Shown here: piece by piece, positions 51,654 through 60,245 of the stretch
How positions within the stretch are numbered: the stretch's first letter is position 1
Layout: every line of letters begins with the position of its first letter
From: Trabulsiella odontotermitis
GTDB taxonomy: Bacteria > Pseudomonadota > Gammaproteobacteria > Enterobacterales > Enterobacteriaceae
Assembly (NCBI RefSeq): GCF_030053895.1
Contig: NZ_CP125781.1
Location: 1,054,001-1,118,000, forward strand
Direction of reading: 5' to 3'
Length of the DNA: 64,000 nucleotides
Position numbers and translations under genes: made by a program
Notes under the pieces: generated by a model
What the model was told of the DNA's origin: nothing
The model's database searches: none
What the model saw: only the letters and a program-made list of their open reading frames with translations

Positions 51654-53021
51654 TTAATCGCAGGTGACAATCTTCATCGCCAGGCCGCCGCGTGAAGTTT
51701 CGCGGTACTTGGCGTTCATGTCTTTGCCGGTTTCGTACATGGTTTCGATGACCTTATCGAGGCAGACGCGCGGTTCGCTGGTGCGACGCAGCGCCATACG
51801 CGCCGCGTTGACCGCTTTCACTGCGGCAATCGCGTTGCGCTCGATGCACGGCACCTGAACCTGTCCGGCGACCGGATCGCAGGTCAGCCCGAGGTTGTGC
51901 TCCATGCCGATTTCCGCGGCAATGCATACTTGCGTCGGGCTACCGCCCAGCAATTCTGCCAGACCCGCCGCCGCCATGGAGCAGGCCACGCCGACTTCAC
52001 CCTGACAGCCCACTTCGGCGCCAGAAATAGATGCGTTCATCTTATAGAGCGAACCAATGGCGCTGGCCACCAGCATATAGCGCGCCAGCGAATTCGCATT
52101 CACTTCGCGGATGAACTTGTCGTAGTAGGCCAGCACCGCCGGGACAATCCCGCAGGCGCCGTTGGTTGGTGCGGTCACTACGCGACCACCGGCGGCATTT
52201 TCTTCGTTTACCGCCAGTGCGAACATGTTGATCCAGTCAACGACTGCCATCGGATCGCTGGTTGTCTTGTCCTGACTTACCAGCATACGACGCAGCGCCG
52301 CCGCACGACGCGGAACCCGCAGTTTACCCGGCAGGACGCCTTCGGTGGTGATGCCGCGCTCAATGCCGCTGCGCATGACTTCCCAGACGTTTGCGAAATG
52401 CTGCTCAAGCGCCTCTTTGCTGTGCAGCGCCAGCTCGTTTTTCATCATCAGGCCGGAGAGCGACAGCCCGGATTCCTGGCAATGACGCTGAAGGTCAGCC
52501 GCAGATTTGTACGGGTAAGGCACCTGTACCGGCGCGCTGTCGGTCTGGCCGAAATGTTCTTCGTCAACGATAAACCCGCCGCCGATAGAGTAATACGTTT
52601 TGCTGTGCATCACGGTATTGCCGCTCAGGGCAGTGATGCGCATACCGTTCTCATGCAGGGAGAGATTATCGGTATGGAAATTCATGCACTGGTCGACAGG
52701 AAATTCGACTTCGTGCTCGCCGTTTGCCAGCAGCAGGCGACCGTGGGTATTCACATCCTGAATAAAAGAAGGGATGGAATCGATATCGACAGTATCCGGC
52801 AGATTTCCCGCCAGGCCCATAATAATGGCAATATCGGTGTGGTGACCTTTACCGGTCAGAGAGAGCGAGCCGTACACATCGACGACCACGCGGGTAATAT
52901 CATTGAGGATCCCGCGTGCAATCAGGTCGTCCGTGAATTGTTTGCCCGCTTTCATTGGCCCGACAGTATGTGAACTGGAAGGACCAATGCCGATTTTGAA
53001 AATATCGAAAACGCTGATCAT
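51654..53021 (-). CDS. sdaB: L-serine dehydratase 2 (SdaB)
   Basis: A 455-residue iron-sulfur L-serine deaminase, same length as E. coli SdaB. It converts L-serine to pyruvate and ammonia with a 4Fe-4S cluster rather than PLP. The beta domain begins MISVFDIFKIGIGPSSSHT, and the alpha domain carries the cluster cysteines in TNGACGIVP, GEVGVACSMAA and GLTCDPVAGQVQVPC. sdaC, the serine transporter, is 51 bases upstream, giving the sdaC-sdaB operon. Confidence 0.97.
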   Translation of the reverse strand: MISVFDIFKIGIGPSSSHTVGPMKAGKQFTDDLIARGILNDITRVVVDVYGSLSLTGKGHHTDIAIIMGLAGNLPDTVDIDSIPSFIQDVNTHGRLLLANGEHEVEFPVDQCMNFHTDNLSLHENGMRITALSGNTVMHSKTYYSIGGGFIVDEEHFGQTDSAPVQVPYPYKSAADLQRHCQESGLSLSGLMMKNELALHSKEALEQHFANVWEVMRSGIERGITTEGVLPGKLRVPRRAAALRRMLVSQDKTTSDPMAVVDWINMFALAVNEENAAGGRVVTAPTNGACGIVPAVLAYYDKFIREVNANSLARYMLVASAIGSLYKMNASISGAEVGCQGEVGVACSMAAAGLAELLGGSPTQVCIAAEIGMEHNLGLTCDPVAGQVQVPCIERNAIAAVKAVNAARMALRRTSEPRVCLDKVIETMYETGKDMNAKYRETSRGGLAMKIVTCD

Positions 53022-53072
53022 GATGCATCCATGGCTGAAAGGAAGTGCGCCACCCGAAGGTGGCGCGGGGGA

Positions 53073-54362
53073 TTAACTGAACAGAGAGAAGAAAATCGCG
53101 GAGATGGCGATGAGGCCCATGATGACAACGAAGACGTTGCTGATGTGGCCGCTGTATTTACGCATTGCCGGGACTTTCTGAATCGCGTACATCGGCATCA
53201 GGAACAGGATCATCGCGATAACCGGGCCGCCCAGGGTTTCAATCATCCCCAGAATGCTCGGGTTCAGCGTCGCCACCGCCCAGGTGGTCAACAGCATGAA
53301 CAGCGCAGTGATTTTGTTCAGACGGCTGAGTTCAATGGTTTTGCCTTTGCCGCGCAGAGACTTGATTACCATCCCGTTGAAGCCTTCACGTGCACCCAGA
53401 TAGTGGCCGAGGAAGGATTTGGTGATGGCGATCATCGCGATGATCGGCGCCATCCAGGCAATCAGTGGGGCGTTAAAGTGGTTCGCCAGGTAAGACAGAA
53501 TAGAAATGTTCTGCTCTTTCGCTGCGGCCAGGTCTGCCGGAGACAGGCTCAGTACACAACTGAAGACGAAGAACATTACGGTGATCACCATCATGATGTG
53601 CGCACGCGCCAGGATGCTGGAGCATTTTTTCTCTGCGCCGTCACCGTATTCTTCACGTTTCGCCACGGCGAAAGAGGAGATGATCGGTGAGTGGTTGAAG
53701 GAGAAAACCATCACCGGAATGGCCAGCCACAGCGTCATCCACAGGCCATTGCCGGTAGACGCGGCGCTGCTCAGCGACAGGGTTTCCAGCGCCGCGCCGC
53801 TCCATTGCGGGATCAGGTACAGAGCCAGCAGCATCAGCGCGGCCACAAACGGGAATACCAGGATGCTCATCGCCTTAACGATCATCTGCTCACCAAAGCG
53901 GACGATGGTCATCATACCGACGATCAGGATCAGCGACAGAATCGCACGCGGCGGCGCCGTCATGCCCAACTGGTGGGTAATAAAGCTGTCGACGGTGTTG
54001 GTGATCGCCACGCTGTATACCAGCAGAATCGGGTAGATGGCGAAAAAGTAGAGCAGGGTGATGATCTTACCTGCGCCGACACCGAAGTGCTCTTCAACTA
54101 CTTCGGTGATATCTTCGCCCGGATTTTTACCGGACAGCACGAAGCGGGTCATACCGCGGTGGGCAAAAAACGTCATTGGGAAGGCGAGGATTGCCATGAT
54201 AATCAGCGGGATCATCCCGCCGACGCCGGCATTGATCGGCAGGAACAAAACGCCTGCGCCGATGGCCGTGCCGTAAAGACCCAGCATCCACATGGTATCC
54301 GTTTTACGCCATGTGCTTCTTTTTTCAATCGAAGCAATAGTGCTGGTTTGAGTGCTTTCCAT
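53073..54362 (-). CDS. sdaC: Serine:proton symporter SdaC
   Basis: A 429-residue inner-membrane transporter, same length as E. coli SdaC, with about eleven membrane spans. It imports L-serine with protons for breakdown by SdaB. WRKTDTMWMLGLYGTAIGAG and SFNHSPIISSFA are family marks shared with YqeG at 2.3-3.6 kb. The ATG at 54362 follows CAGGAGATACAG. The 442-base AT-rich region upstream fits the known dependence of sdaC on global regulators such as CRP in E. coli. Confidence 0.97.
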   Translation of the reverse strand: MESTQTSTIASIEKRSTWRKTDTMWMLGLYGTAIGAGVLFLPINAGVGGMIPLIIMAILAFPMTFFAHRGMTRFVLSGKNPGEDITEVVEEHFGVGAGKIITLLYFFAIYPILLVYSVAITNTVDSFITHQLGMTAPPRAILSLILIVGMMTIVRFGEQMIVKAMSILVFPFVAALMLLALYLIPQWSGAALETLSLSSAASTGNGLWMTLWLAIPVMVFSFNHSPIISSFAVAKREEYGDGAEKKCSSILARAHIMMVITVMFFVFSCVLSLSPADLAAAKEQNISILSYLANHFNAPLIAWMAPIIAMIAITKSFLGHYLGAREGFNGMVIKSLRGKGKTIELSRLNKITALFMLLTTWAVATLNPSILGMIETLGGPVIAMILFLMPMYAIQKVPAMRKYSGHISNVFVVIMGLIAISAIFFSLFS

Positions 54363-54804
54363 CTGTATCTCCTGGAAGAATCAAAAAAATATATTAAAAA
54401 AATAGAAATTACTGGTCTGAAATTCGTTCAATGACGGCTTTTTTGTAATATTTTCTCGTCAATCTTATGGGGCCGGAAAGATACATTTAACTTATCGATG
54501 TATCAGTGATCCCGATCCCAATTGCAATAATCAGCTCCCGATATGACAGTTTTTAGACCATCACTCTGTCTTTTTTGTCATGCCAGAATTTTATTGGCGC
54601 AAAGGCTAACACCGGCAGGATATACGGGAAAAGCGCACAGGCGTAATACCGCGTTTTCATCTGCAAAAAAATGCAGAAATGGCGGTTTCTGATGACTTAT
54701 CAAAATTTTGTGCGATTAACGTAGCTTAACCTGCCGCAGAAAGGCGGATTCTGGAAAGTTTAGGTAAGAAAAAGAAATGGGCGGCTCTGGCGCCGCCCGG
54801 GAGA
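54363..54804. other. Regulatory region upstream of sdaC
   Basis: A 442-base gene-free gap between sdaC and ppnN (both minus strand). It is AT-rich near sdaC (54380-54480) and should hold its promoter; I could not pick a single convincing -35/-10 pair. The ppnN terminator is at its other end. Confidence 0.5.
54766..54798 (-). terminator. Intrinsic terminator of ppnN
   Basis: The stem GGGCGGC / GCCGCCC (54779-54785 with 54792-54798) is followed on the minus strand by a U-rich tail (ATTTCTTTTTCTT), starting 6 bases beyond the ppnN stop. Confidence 0.75.
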
Positions 54805-56169
54805 TTATGAACAGATTTCGTAGCAGGGGATGTAGGCGGAACCCGGGAGTTTCATGCGGTGCTGGGCCACAAAGCCCTGCAGCAGATCGTCCATCCGGCG
54901 CATCATGTCGCTGTCGCCGTGGATCTTGTACGGGCCATGCTGTTCGATGGCGCGAATGCCCACCTCTTTCACGTTACCCGCGACGATACCGGAAAAAGCA
55001 CGACGCAGATCAGCCGCCAGCACTTCGACGGGTTGATCCGGGTAGAGCTTCAGGTTTGCCATGTTCTCGTGAGTCGGCTCAAACGGCAGTTGCAGATCCG
55101 GCGCAATGCGAATCGACCAGTTGAAGCTGTAGGCGTCTCCCGTGTCGCGGCGGTTTTCTTTCACCAGCGGCATGGCCTTTTTCATCTGCCGGGCCACTTC
55201 GGCGGCATCGTCAATGATGATGCGGTAGTGGCGGCGCGCGTTTTCCCCCAGCGTATGAACGATAAACTCATCCAGCACGCGGAAGTAATCGGCACTCTCT
55301 TTAGGGCCGGTCAGGATCAGCGGCAGCACCTGATTTTTGTTGGCCGGATTCATCAGAATGCCGAGCAGGTACAATAATTCTTCCGCCGTACCCACGCCGC
55401 CCGGGAAGATGATGATGCCATGCGCAAGGCGCACAAACGCTTCCAGACGTTTTTCGATGTCCGGCATGATGATCAGTTCGTTCACCAGCGGGTTTGGCGG
55501 CTCGGCGGCGATGATTGAAGGCTCAGTCATGCCGATAAAACGCCCTTCTTTGTAGCGCTGTTGAGCGTGGCCAACCGCCGCGCCTTTCATCGGCGCTTCC
55601 ATCGCTCCGGGACCACAGCCGGTGCAGATGTTCAGTTCACGCAAGCCAAGCTGGGTGCCGACGCGACGGGCATACAGGTATTCGGTTTCGTTGATGGAAT
55701 GGCCGCCCCAGCACACGACCATGCCAGGCGCTTCGCCAACATGAAGCGCGCGGGCGTTACGCAGGATCGAAAACACCAGGTTGGTAATGTGGGTGGAACT
55801 GACCAGATCCAGATTCGGAAAACGGACGGTATTGTGGATTTGCCCATAAACGAACAGGATGTCACGCAGAACGGCAAACAGGTTGGCCTGTAACGCGCGG
55901 ATAATACGTCCGTCGACAAAAGCCTCTTCCGGCGGGTTAATCAGCTCAAGCTTCACGCCGCGCTCGCGGCGCAGCACGTTGATGTCAAAGCTCTCGAAAC
56001 GAGAAAGCAGCTCCTGGCTGCTGTCGGTCAGACTGCCGGAGTTAAGTACCGCCAGGGAACAGTTACGAAACAGTTGATACAGGTCGCTGCTGGCCGTGCG
56101 TTTCAGCATGTCTACTTCCAGCTGCGACAACATGTCCATAGAGCCCAGTGGGCTAATGTGTGTAATCAA
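54805..56169 (-). CDS. ppnN: Nucleotide 5'-monophosphate nucleosidase PpnN (YgdH)
   Basis: A 454-residue protein, same length as E. coli PpnN. It splits purine and pyrimidine monophosphates to base and ribose-5-phosphate, is stimulated by ppGpp and so tunes nucleotide pools during stress. The central LOG-family domain has the PGGxGTxxE motif in IIFPGGVGTAEELLYL and GCGPGAMEAPMKGA. The start codon is TTG at 56169 with a strong AAGGAG site, as in E. coli. A terminator follows. Confidence 0.96.
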   Translation of the reverse strand: MITHISPLGSMDMLSQLEVDMLKRTASSDLYQLFRNCSLAVLNSGSLTDSSQELLSRFESFDINVLRRERGVKLELINPPEEAFVDGRIIRALQANLFAVLRDILFVYGQIHNTVRFPNLDLVSSTHITNLVFSILRNARALHVGEAPGMVVCWGGHSINETEYLYARRVGTQLGLRELNICTGCGPGAMEAPMKGAAVGHAQQRYKEGRFIGMTEPSIIAAEPPNPLVNELIIMPDIEKRLEAFVRLAHGIIIFPGGVGTAEELLYLLGILMNPANKNQVLPLILTGPKESADYFRVLDEFIVHTLGENARRHYRIIIDDAAEVARQMKKAMPLVKENRRDTGDAYSFNWSIRIAPDLQLPFEPTHENMANLKLYPDQPVEVLAADLRRAFSGIVAGNVKEVGIRAIEQHGPYKIHGDSDMMRRMDDLLQGFVAQHRMKLPGSAYIPCYEICS

Positions 56170-56283
56170 GTGAACTCCTTACGGGACGATAATAAGCTTT
56201 CCCTATGGATTACAATAGCCTCGTCGGTTCTGTTTTCACAAGGTAATGCGCGGAAATGTCCGCGCATTTTACGTAAATATTTC

Positions 56284-57129
56284 TTATTGACGAGCCAGTC
56301 GTCCGGTGGCGGGGGCGAAGTCGGTGTTCGAACGCCAGGGGTTGATATCCAGACCGCCGCGGCGGGTATAGCGGGCATACACGCTCAGCGTTTCCGGCTG
56401 GCAGAAGCGCATAATGTCATTGAAGATACGCTCCACGCATTGCTCATGAAATTCGTTGTGATGGCGGAATGACACCAGATAGCGCAGCAGTTTTTCCCGG
56501 TCGATTTTCGCGCCGCGATACTGGATCTGCACCGAGCCCCAGTCCGGCTGATGCGTGATGAGACAGTTGGATTTCAGCAGATGGCTGACCAGCGTCTCCT
56601 CCACACGCTTGCCGCTGGCGGCACCCTGCAGATAGTCGGCGCTGAACTGGTAGTTGTCGATGTCGATATCCTGATCATCAATACACGTGCCGTTGAAGTG
56701 GGCGACCGGCTGTCCTTCGATTTCATCCAGACGGTACAGCGCCACCGTAACGTTGCCCTGCGCGCAGGCGCTGAGGTCGCGCTCAAGCGTAGTACGCACC
56801 GCGTCCCGGTCGGCAAAACGCGTCTGGTTAAAACTGTTGAGATAGAGCTTAAAGCTTTTTGATTCCACCAGATTAACCGTCGTGTCATCCAGTTCAACAT
56901 GGCCCACCGCTACTTGCGGCAGCCCTTTCGCATTGAGCCACGACAGTTCGTACAGCGTCCAGATGTCCGCACCGTGGAAAGGCAGGTTGTCGGCGTGTAA
57001 GCCGAGAGGATCGCGATTCAGACTGCGCGGAACGCCCTGCAGCAGCGAGGCGTCGTAGGTGTCGCGGTAGTCGGTCGTTTTACCGAGCGTCAGGCCAGCC
57101 AGCGCCTGATGATTTTCATAAGAAGACAT
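56284..57129 (-). CDS. queF: NADPH-dependent 7-cyano-7-deazaguanine reductase QueF
   Basis: A 281-residue protein (E. coli QueF has 282). It reduces preQ0 to preQ1 in queuosine synthesis, using a tunnelling-fold bimodular protein. The active-site Cys lies in SNCLITHQPDWG, with the catalytic Asp seven residues later, and the NADPH-binding part is ESKSFKLYLNSFNQ. It is divergent from syd with 68 bases between them. Confidence 0.96.
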   Translation of the reverse strand: MSSYENHQALAGLTLGKTTDYRDTYDASLLQGVPRSLNRDPLGLHADNLPFHGADIWTLYELSWLNAKGLPQVAVGHVELDDTTVNLVESKSFKLYLNSFNQTRFADRDAVRTTLERDLSACAQGNVTVALYRLDEIEGQPVAHFNGTCIDDQDIDIDNYQFSADYLQGAASGKRVEETLVSHLLKSNCLITHQPDWGSVQIQYRGAKIDREKLLRYLVSFRHHNEFHEQCVERIFNDIMRFCQPETLSVYARYTRRGGLDINPWRSNTDFAPATGRLARQ

Positions 57130-57197
57130 GTTTCACCGTGATAAAGCAGGTACACTATGGCGCAATTGTATACCGGCTGATGAGAAGAGAGAAATCG

Positions 57198-57743
57198 GTG
57201 GATAACCAGACCGCAGAAGCGCTTCAGGCGTTTACCCAACGGTATTGTGACGCATGGCGGCGTGAATATGACTCCTGGCCGCGCAGCGAGGATCTCTACG
57301 GCGTGCCGTCTCCCTGCACGCTATCCACCACTGATGAGGCGGTCTTCTGGCAGCCGCAATCGTTTGATCTGACGCCGAATGTAAACGCGGTTGAACGCGC
57401 CCTGGACATTGTGATACAACAGCCGCTTCATTCATACTATACCACCCAATATGCGGGTGATATGTCAGCAACGTTTATGGGTGAACCCCTGTTGTTGCTA
57501 CAGACCTGGAGTCCGGATGACTTCCGGCGTGTTCAGGAAAACCTGATTGGTCACCTGGTCACACAGAAACGCCTGAAACTGTCGCCGACGTTATTTATCG
57601 CGACGCTGGACAGCGAACTGGACGTGATATCGGTCTGTAACCTGACCGGCGAAGTCATTAAAGAAACCCTCGGTACGCCACAGCGTACGGTACTTTCTTC
57701 CTCTCTTGCGAGTTTCCTCAATCAGCTTGACCCCCTTTTGTAA
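57198..57743 (+). CDS. syd: SecY-interacting protein Syd
   Basis: A 181-residue soluble protein, same length as E. coli Syd. It binds SecY at the cytoplasmic face of the membrane and is thought to check the SecYEG complex. The GTG at 57198 (VDNQTAEALQAFTQRYCDAW) matches the E. coli start, while the open frame begins upstream at 57138 inside the queF-syd promoter gap. GDMSATF and RRVQENLIGHLVTQKRLKL are conserved blocks. csrB follows downstream. Confidence 0.94.
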   Translation: MDNQTAEALQAFTQRYCDAWRREYDSWPRSEDLYGVPSPCTLSTTDEAVFWQPQSFDLTPNVNAVERALDIVIQQPLHSYYTTQYAGDMSATFMGEPLLLLQTWSPDDFRRVQENLIGHLVTQKRLKLSPTLFIATLDSELDVISVCNLTGEVIKETLGTPQRTVLSSSLASFLNQLDPLL

Positions 57744-57762
57744 TCCAGAGTACTACAGGACT

Positions 57763-57780
57763 TGTGAGACATCTCTTACA
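57763..57780. promoter_or_regulatory. UvrY (BarA-UvrY) binding site upstream of csrB
   Basis: TGTGAGACATCTCTTACA is one base from the 18-bp UvrY site TGTGAGAGATCTCTTACA known upstream of csrB. It lies about 175 bases before the csrB 5' end, the usual distance. Further GTGAGAGA half-sites follow at 57787 and 57809. Confidence 0.75.
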
Positions 57781-57954
57781 CGCACTGTGAGAGATCGCCT
57801 TGAGACAGGTGAGAGACTGGCTTAAAAAAATAGCGAGTCTCTATAAATTTCAATAAGTTACAATTCTCACTTCATGCTTTCATATGAAACCAGGCTTACG
57901 GATTTGTCTTATGGCGGGGTTGTAAGACGAAGCGGAATAGGCGATCCTATGTTC

Positions 57955-58323
57955 GTCGACAGGAAGTCACACAAAAGAAGCGAACATCAGGATGATGACG
58001 CTTCAGGGAACACACCAGGACGGTGCTGCAGGGAAAGGCTTCAGGATGAAGCAAAAGGAGAACGCAGGAACGCGTTAAGGGACACCTCCAGGAGGGAGAA
58101 CGAGAGCCGGTCGGGATGTTCGGTGGATCAGGAAGATCAAGGAATACTTAAGGATGAGTATATTCACATCGGGGTGGTGTGAAGCAGGATGCACGCGTTT
58201 ACGGATGAACATGGGTCAGGAGACCCCAGGAAAAGTTGTCAAGGATGAGCAGGGAGCACGTTGAGTAGCCGGATTGCTGCGAAACGAACCGGGAGCACTG
58301 TTTCGACAGTGCTCCCTTTTTTT
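57955..58323 (+). ncRNA. csrB: CsrB, CsrA-sequestering RNA
   Basis: A 369-base RNA of the same length and order as E. coli CsrB, from GTCGACAGGAAGTCAC to the terminator GGGAGCACTG / CAGTGCTCCC with seven T residues. I count 24 GGA motifs, many in hairpin loops (CAGGATG, AGGGA), the binding sites for CsrA. It holds off CsrA and thereby frees glycogen, biofilm and motility targets. BarA-UvrY activates it. It lies between syd and yqcC as in E. coli. A 102-codon open frame at 57874-58182 is an accident of this RNA. Confidence 0.97.
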
Positions 58324-58378
58324 GTTTTTCCGCCGCCAGTGGTATCCTGCGTCACCGTTTTTTTGCACCGAGGTTCTC

Positions 58379-58708
58379 ATGACTCTTCACGACAACGTAC
58401 GTGCGCAGCTGCGCGCCATTGAAACCGTGATGCGGCTGCATCAGCACTGGCAGAGCGACGCACCCGACGCCAGCGCCTTCAACAGCGATCAGCCTTTCTG
58501 CATGGACACCCTGGCGCCGCTGGAATGGCTGCAGTGGGTGCTGATCCCGCGGATGCACCAGTTACTCGACAACGGTCAGCCGCTGCCGCAAAATTTTGCC
58601 ATCGCCCCCTATTATGAAGTGGCTCTCGAGGCCAGCCACCCCCTGCGTGAGCGTGTGCTGCCCGAGCTACTGGCGCTCGACGCCCTGTTTGCGGACGACA
58701 ACGCCTGA
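58379..58708 (+). CDS. yqcC: YqcC family protein
   Basis: A 109-residue protein, same length as E. coli YqcC. It is an all-helical small protein with the conserved MDTLAPLEWLQWVLIPRMH. Function is unproven; it is cotranscribed with truC. The ATG at 58379 follows CCGAGG; the longer frame begins inside the csrB terminator and is rejected. Its stop overlaps the truC start by one base. Confidence 0.93.
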   Translation: MTLHDNVRAQLRAIETVMRLHQHWQSDAPDASAFNSDQPFCMDTLAPLEWLQWVLIPRMHQLLDNGQPLPQNFAIAPYYEVALEASHPLRERVLPELLALDALFADDNA

Positions 58709-59502
58709 TGCTGGAAATCATTTATCAGGACGAATGGCTGGTGGCGGTGAATAAACCGTCCGGCTGGCTGGTACACCGCAGTTGGCTCGATCGCGATGAA
58801 AAAGTGGTGGTGATGCAGACCGTGCGCGATCAGATAGGCCAGCACGTCTTTACCGCTCATCGTCTCGATCGCCCGACGTCCGGCGTGCTGCTGATGGGGC
58901 TGTCCAGTGAAGCGGGCCGTCTGCTGGCGCAACAGTTTGAACAGCATCAGATCCAGAAACGCTATCACGCCATCGTCCGTGGCTGGCTGACTGGCGACGA
59001 TCTGCTGGATTACCCGCTGGTTGAAGAACTGGACAAAATTGCCGATAAATTCGCCCGCGACGATAAAGGTCCGCAGCCTGCCGTGACGCACTATCGTGGG
59101 CTGGCGACAGTGGAAATGCCTGTCGCCACCGGTCGTTATCCAACCACGCGTTACGGTCTGGTGGAGCTGGAGCCCAAAACGGGTCGCAAGCACCAGCTGC
59201 GCCGCCACCTTAAACATCTCCGTCATCCGATCATCGGTGACAGCAAGCATGGCGATTTACGCCAGAACCGCAGCGCCGCTGACCATTTTGGCTGTCACCG
59301 GCTGATGCTGCATGCCAGCACGTTGTCGCTGACGCATCCGTTTACCGGCGAGCCGTTAACGCTGCATGCCGGTTTCGACGAGGTCTGGATGCAGGCGCTG
59401 GCGCAATTCGGCTGGCGCGGTCTTCTCCCGATAAACGAAAGGGTTGAGTTTGCGGGCGGCAGCGGTCAGGATGGCGTTATCGATACAACATCAGGGAGTT
59501 GA
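58708..59502 (+). CDS. truC: tRNA pseudouridine(65) synthase TruC
   Basis: A 264-residue pseudouridine synthase of the RluA family (E. coli TruC has 260), modifying U65 in tRNA-Ile and tRNA-Asp. The catalytic Asp54 is in FTAHRLDRPTSGVLL, and GRKHQLRRHLKHLRHPIIGD is motif III. It overlaps yqcC by one base and ends 2 bases before yqcA, so yqcC-truC-yqcA form one operon. Confidence 0.96.
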   Translation: MLEIIYQDEWLVAVNKPSGWLVHRSWLDRDEKVVVMQTVRDQIGQHVFTAHRLDRPTSGVLLMGLSSEAGRLLAQQFEQHQIQKRYHAIVRGWLTGDDLLDYPLVEELDKIADKFARDDKGPQPAVTHYRGLATVEMPVATGRYPTTRYGLVELEPKTGRKHQLRRHLKHLRHPIIGDSKHGDLRQNRSAADHFGCHRLMLHASTLSLTHPFTGEPLTLHAGFDEVWMQALAQFGWRGLLPINERVEFAGGSGQDGVIDTTSGS

Positions 59503-59504
59503 AC

Positions 59505-59948
59505 ATGGCGGAAGTGGGTATTTTTGTCGGCACCATGTATGGAAACGCGTTGCTGGTTGCCGAAGAAGCAGAAACCATCCTGAGCGGGCTGGGGCATAAA
59601 GCCACCGTTTTTGAAGATCCCGAGATCAGTGACTGGGAAGCGTATACCGGAAAATACGCGCTGGTCGTTACCTCGACCACCGGCCAGGGCGACCTGCCGG
59701 ACAGCATCGTCCCGCTGTTTGAAGGGATGAAAGACATGTACCAGCCGCACATGCGCTACGGCATTATTGCGCTCGGCGACAGCACCTACGCCAATTTCTG
59801 CGGCGGGGGTAAAAAGTTTGACGAGCGCCTGCAGGAGCAGGGCGCGCAGCGCATCGGCGAGATGCTGATGATCGACGCCAGTGAAGATCCCGAACCCGAA
59901 AGCGTCTCCAGCCCGTGGGTTGAACACTGGGCCACGCTGCTCAGCTGA
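59505..59948 (+). CDS. yqcA: Flavodoxin YqcA
   Basis: A 147-residue short-chain flavodoxin (E. coli YqcA has 149). The FMN phosphate loop is IFVGTMYGNA and the isoalloxazine loops are TSTTGQGDLPD and ALGDSTYANFCGGG. It is related to MioC; its redox partner is unknown. The ATG at 59505 follows CAGGGAG; a TTG at 59499 is an unneeded alternative. Third gene of the yqcC-truC-yqcA set. Confidence 0.94.
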   Translation: MAEVGIFVGTMYGNALLVAEEAETILSGLGHKATVFEDPEISDWEAYTGKYALVVTSTTGQGDLPDSIVPLFEGMKDMYQPHMRYGIIALGDSTYANFCGGGKKFDERLQEQGAQRIGEMLMIDASEDPEPESVSSPWVEHWATLLS

Positions 59949-60245
59949 ACGTTCGCCCTTCTGCGGAAGGGCACACCTCACATTTCCTCTGATTTCCGTG
60001 AACCAGCCCCCACGCGGTTGGGCATAAGCCATAAATCTCCTTAACCAGACTTGTTAATGCTGTGTTATTGCACGGTGAGCACCCGACCACCTGTTTTTAT
60101 ACTTTCTGCTGCCAGTGCATAAAGCAGCCTGTCATCGCGCGGCGCTGCAATAAAAAAACATAAAACGTCATTCTGATTACCCTACCGGTTGTGCTGTTCA
60201 GAATGGATGTAGCTCAAAGCAAAGCTATGATTCAGGAGTACAACA
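59949..60245. other. Promoter region of the gud operon
   Basis: A 297-base gap. A GC hairpin GCCCTTC / GAAGGGC (59955-59972) follows yqcA without a U tract. The remaining 270 bases should hold the gudP promoter and the CdaR site expected for glucarate genes; I could not place them by eye. Confidence 0.45.

Noticed and set aside
57874..58182. 102-codon frame in csrB
   Set aside because: It consists of the repetitive GGA-rich CsrB sequence; there is no ribosome site.
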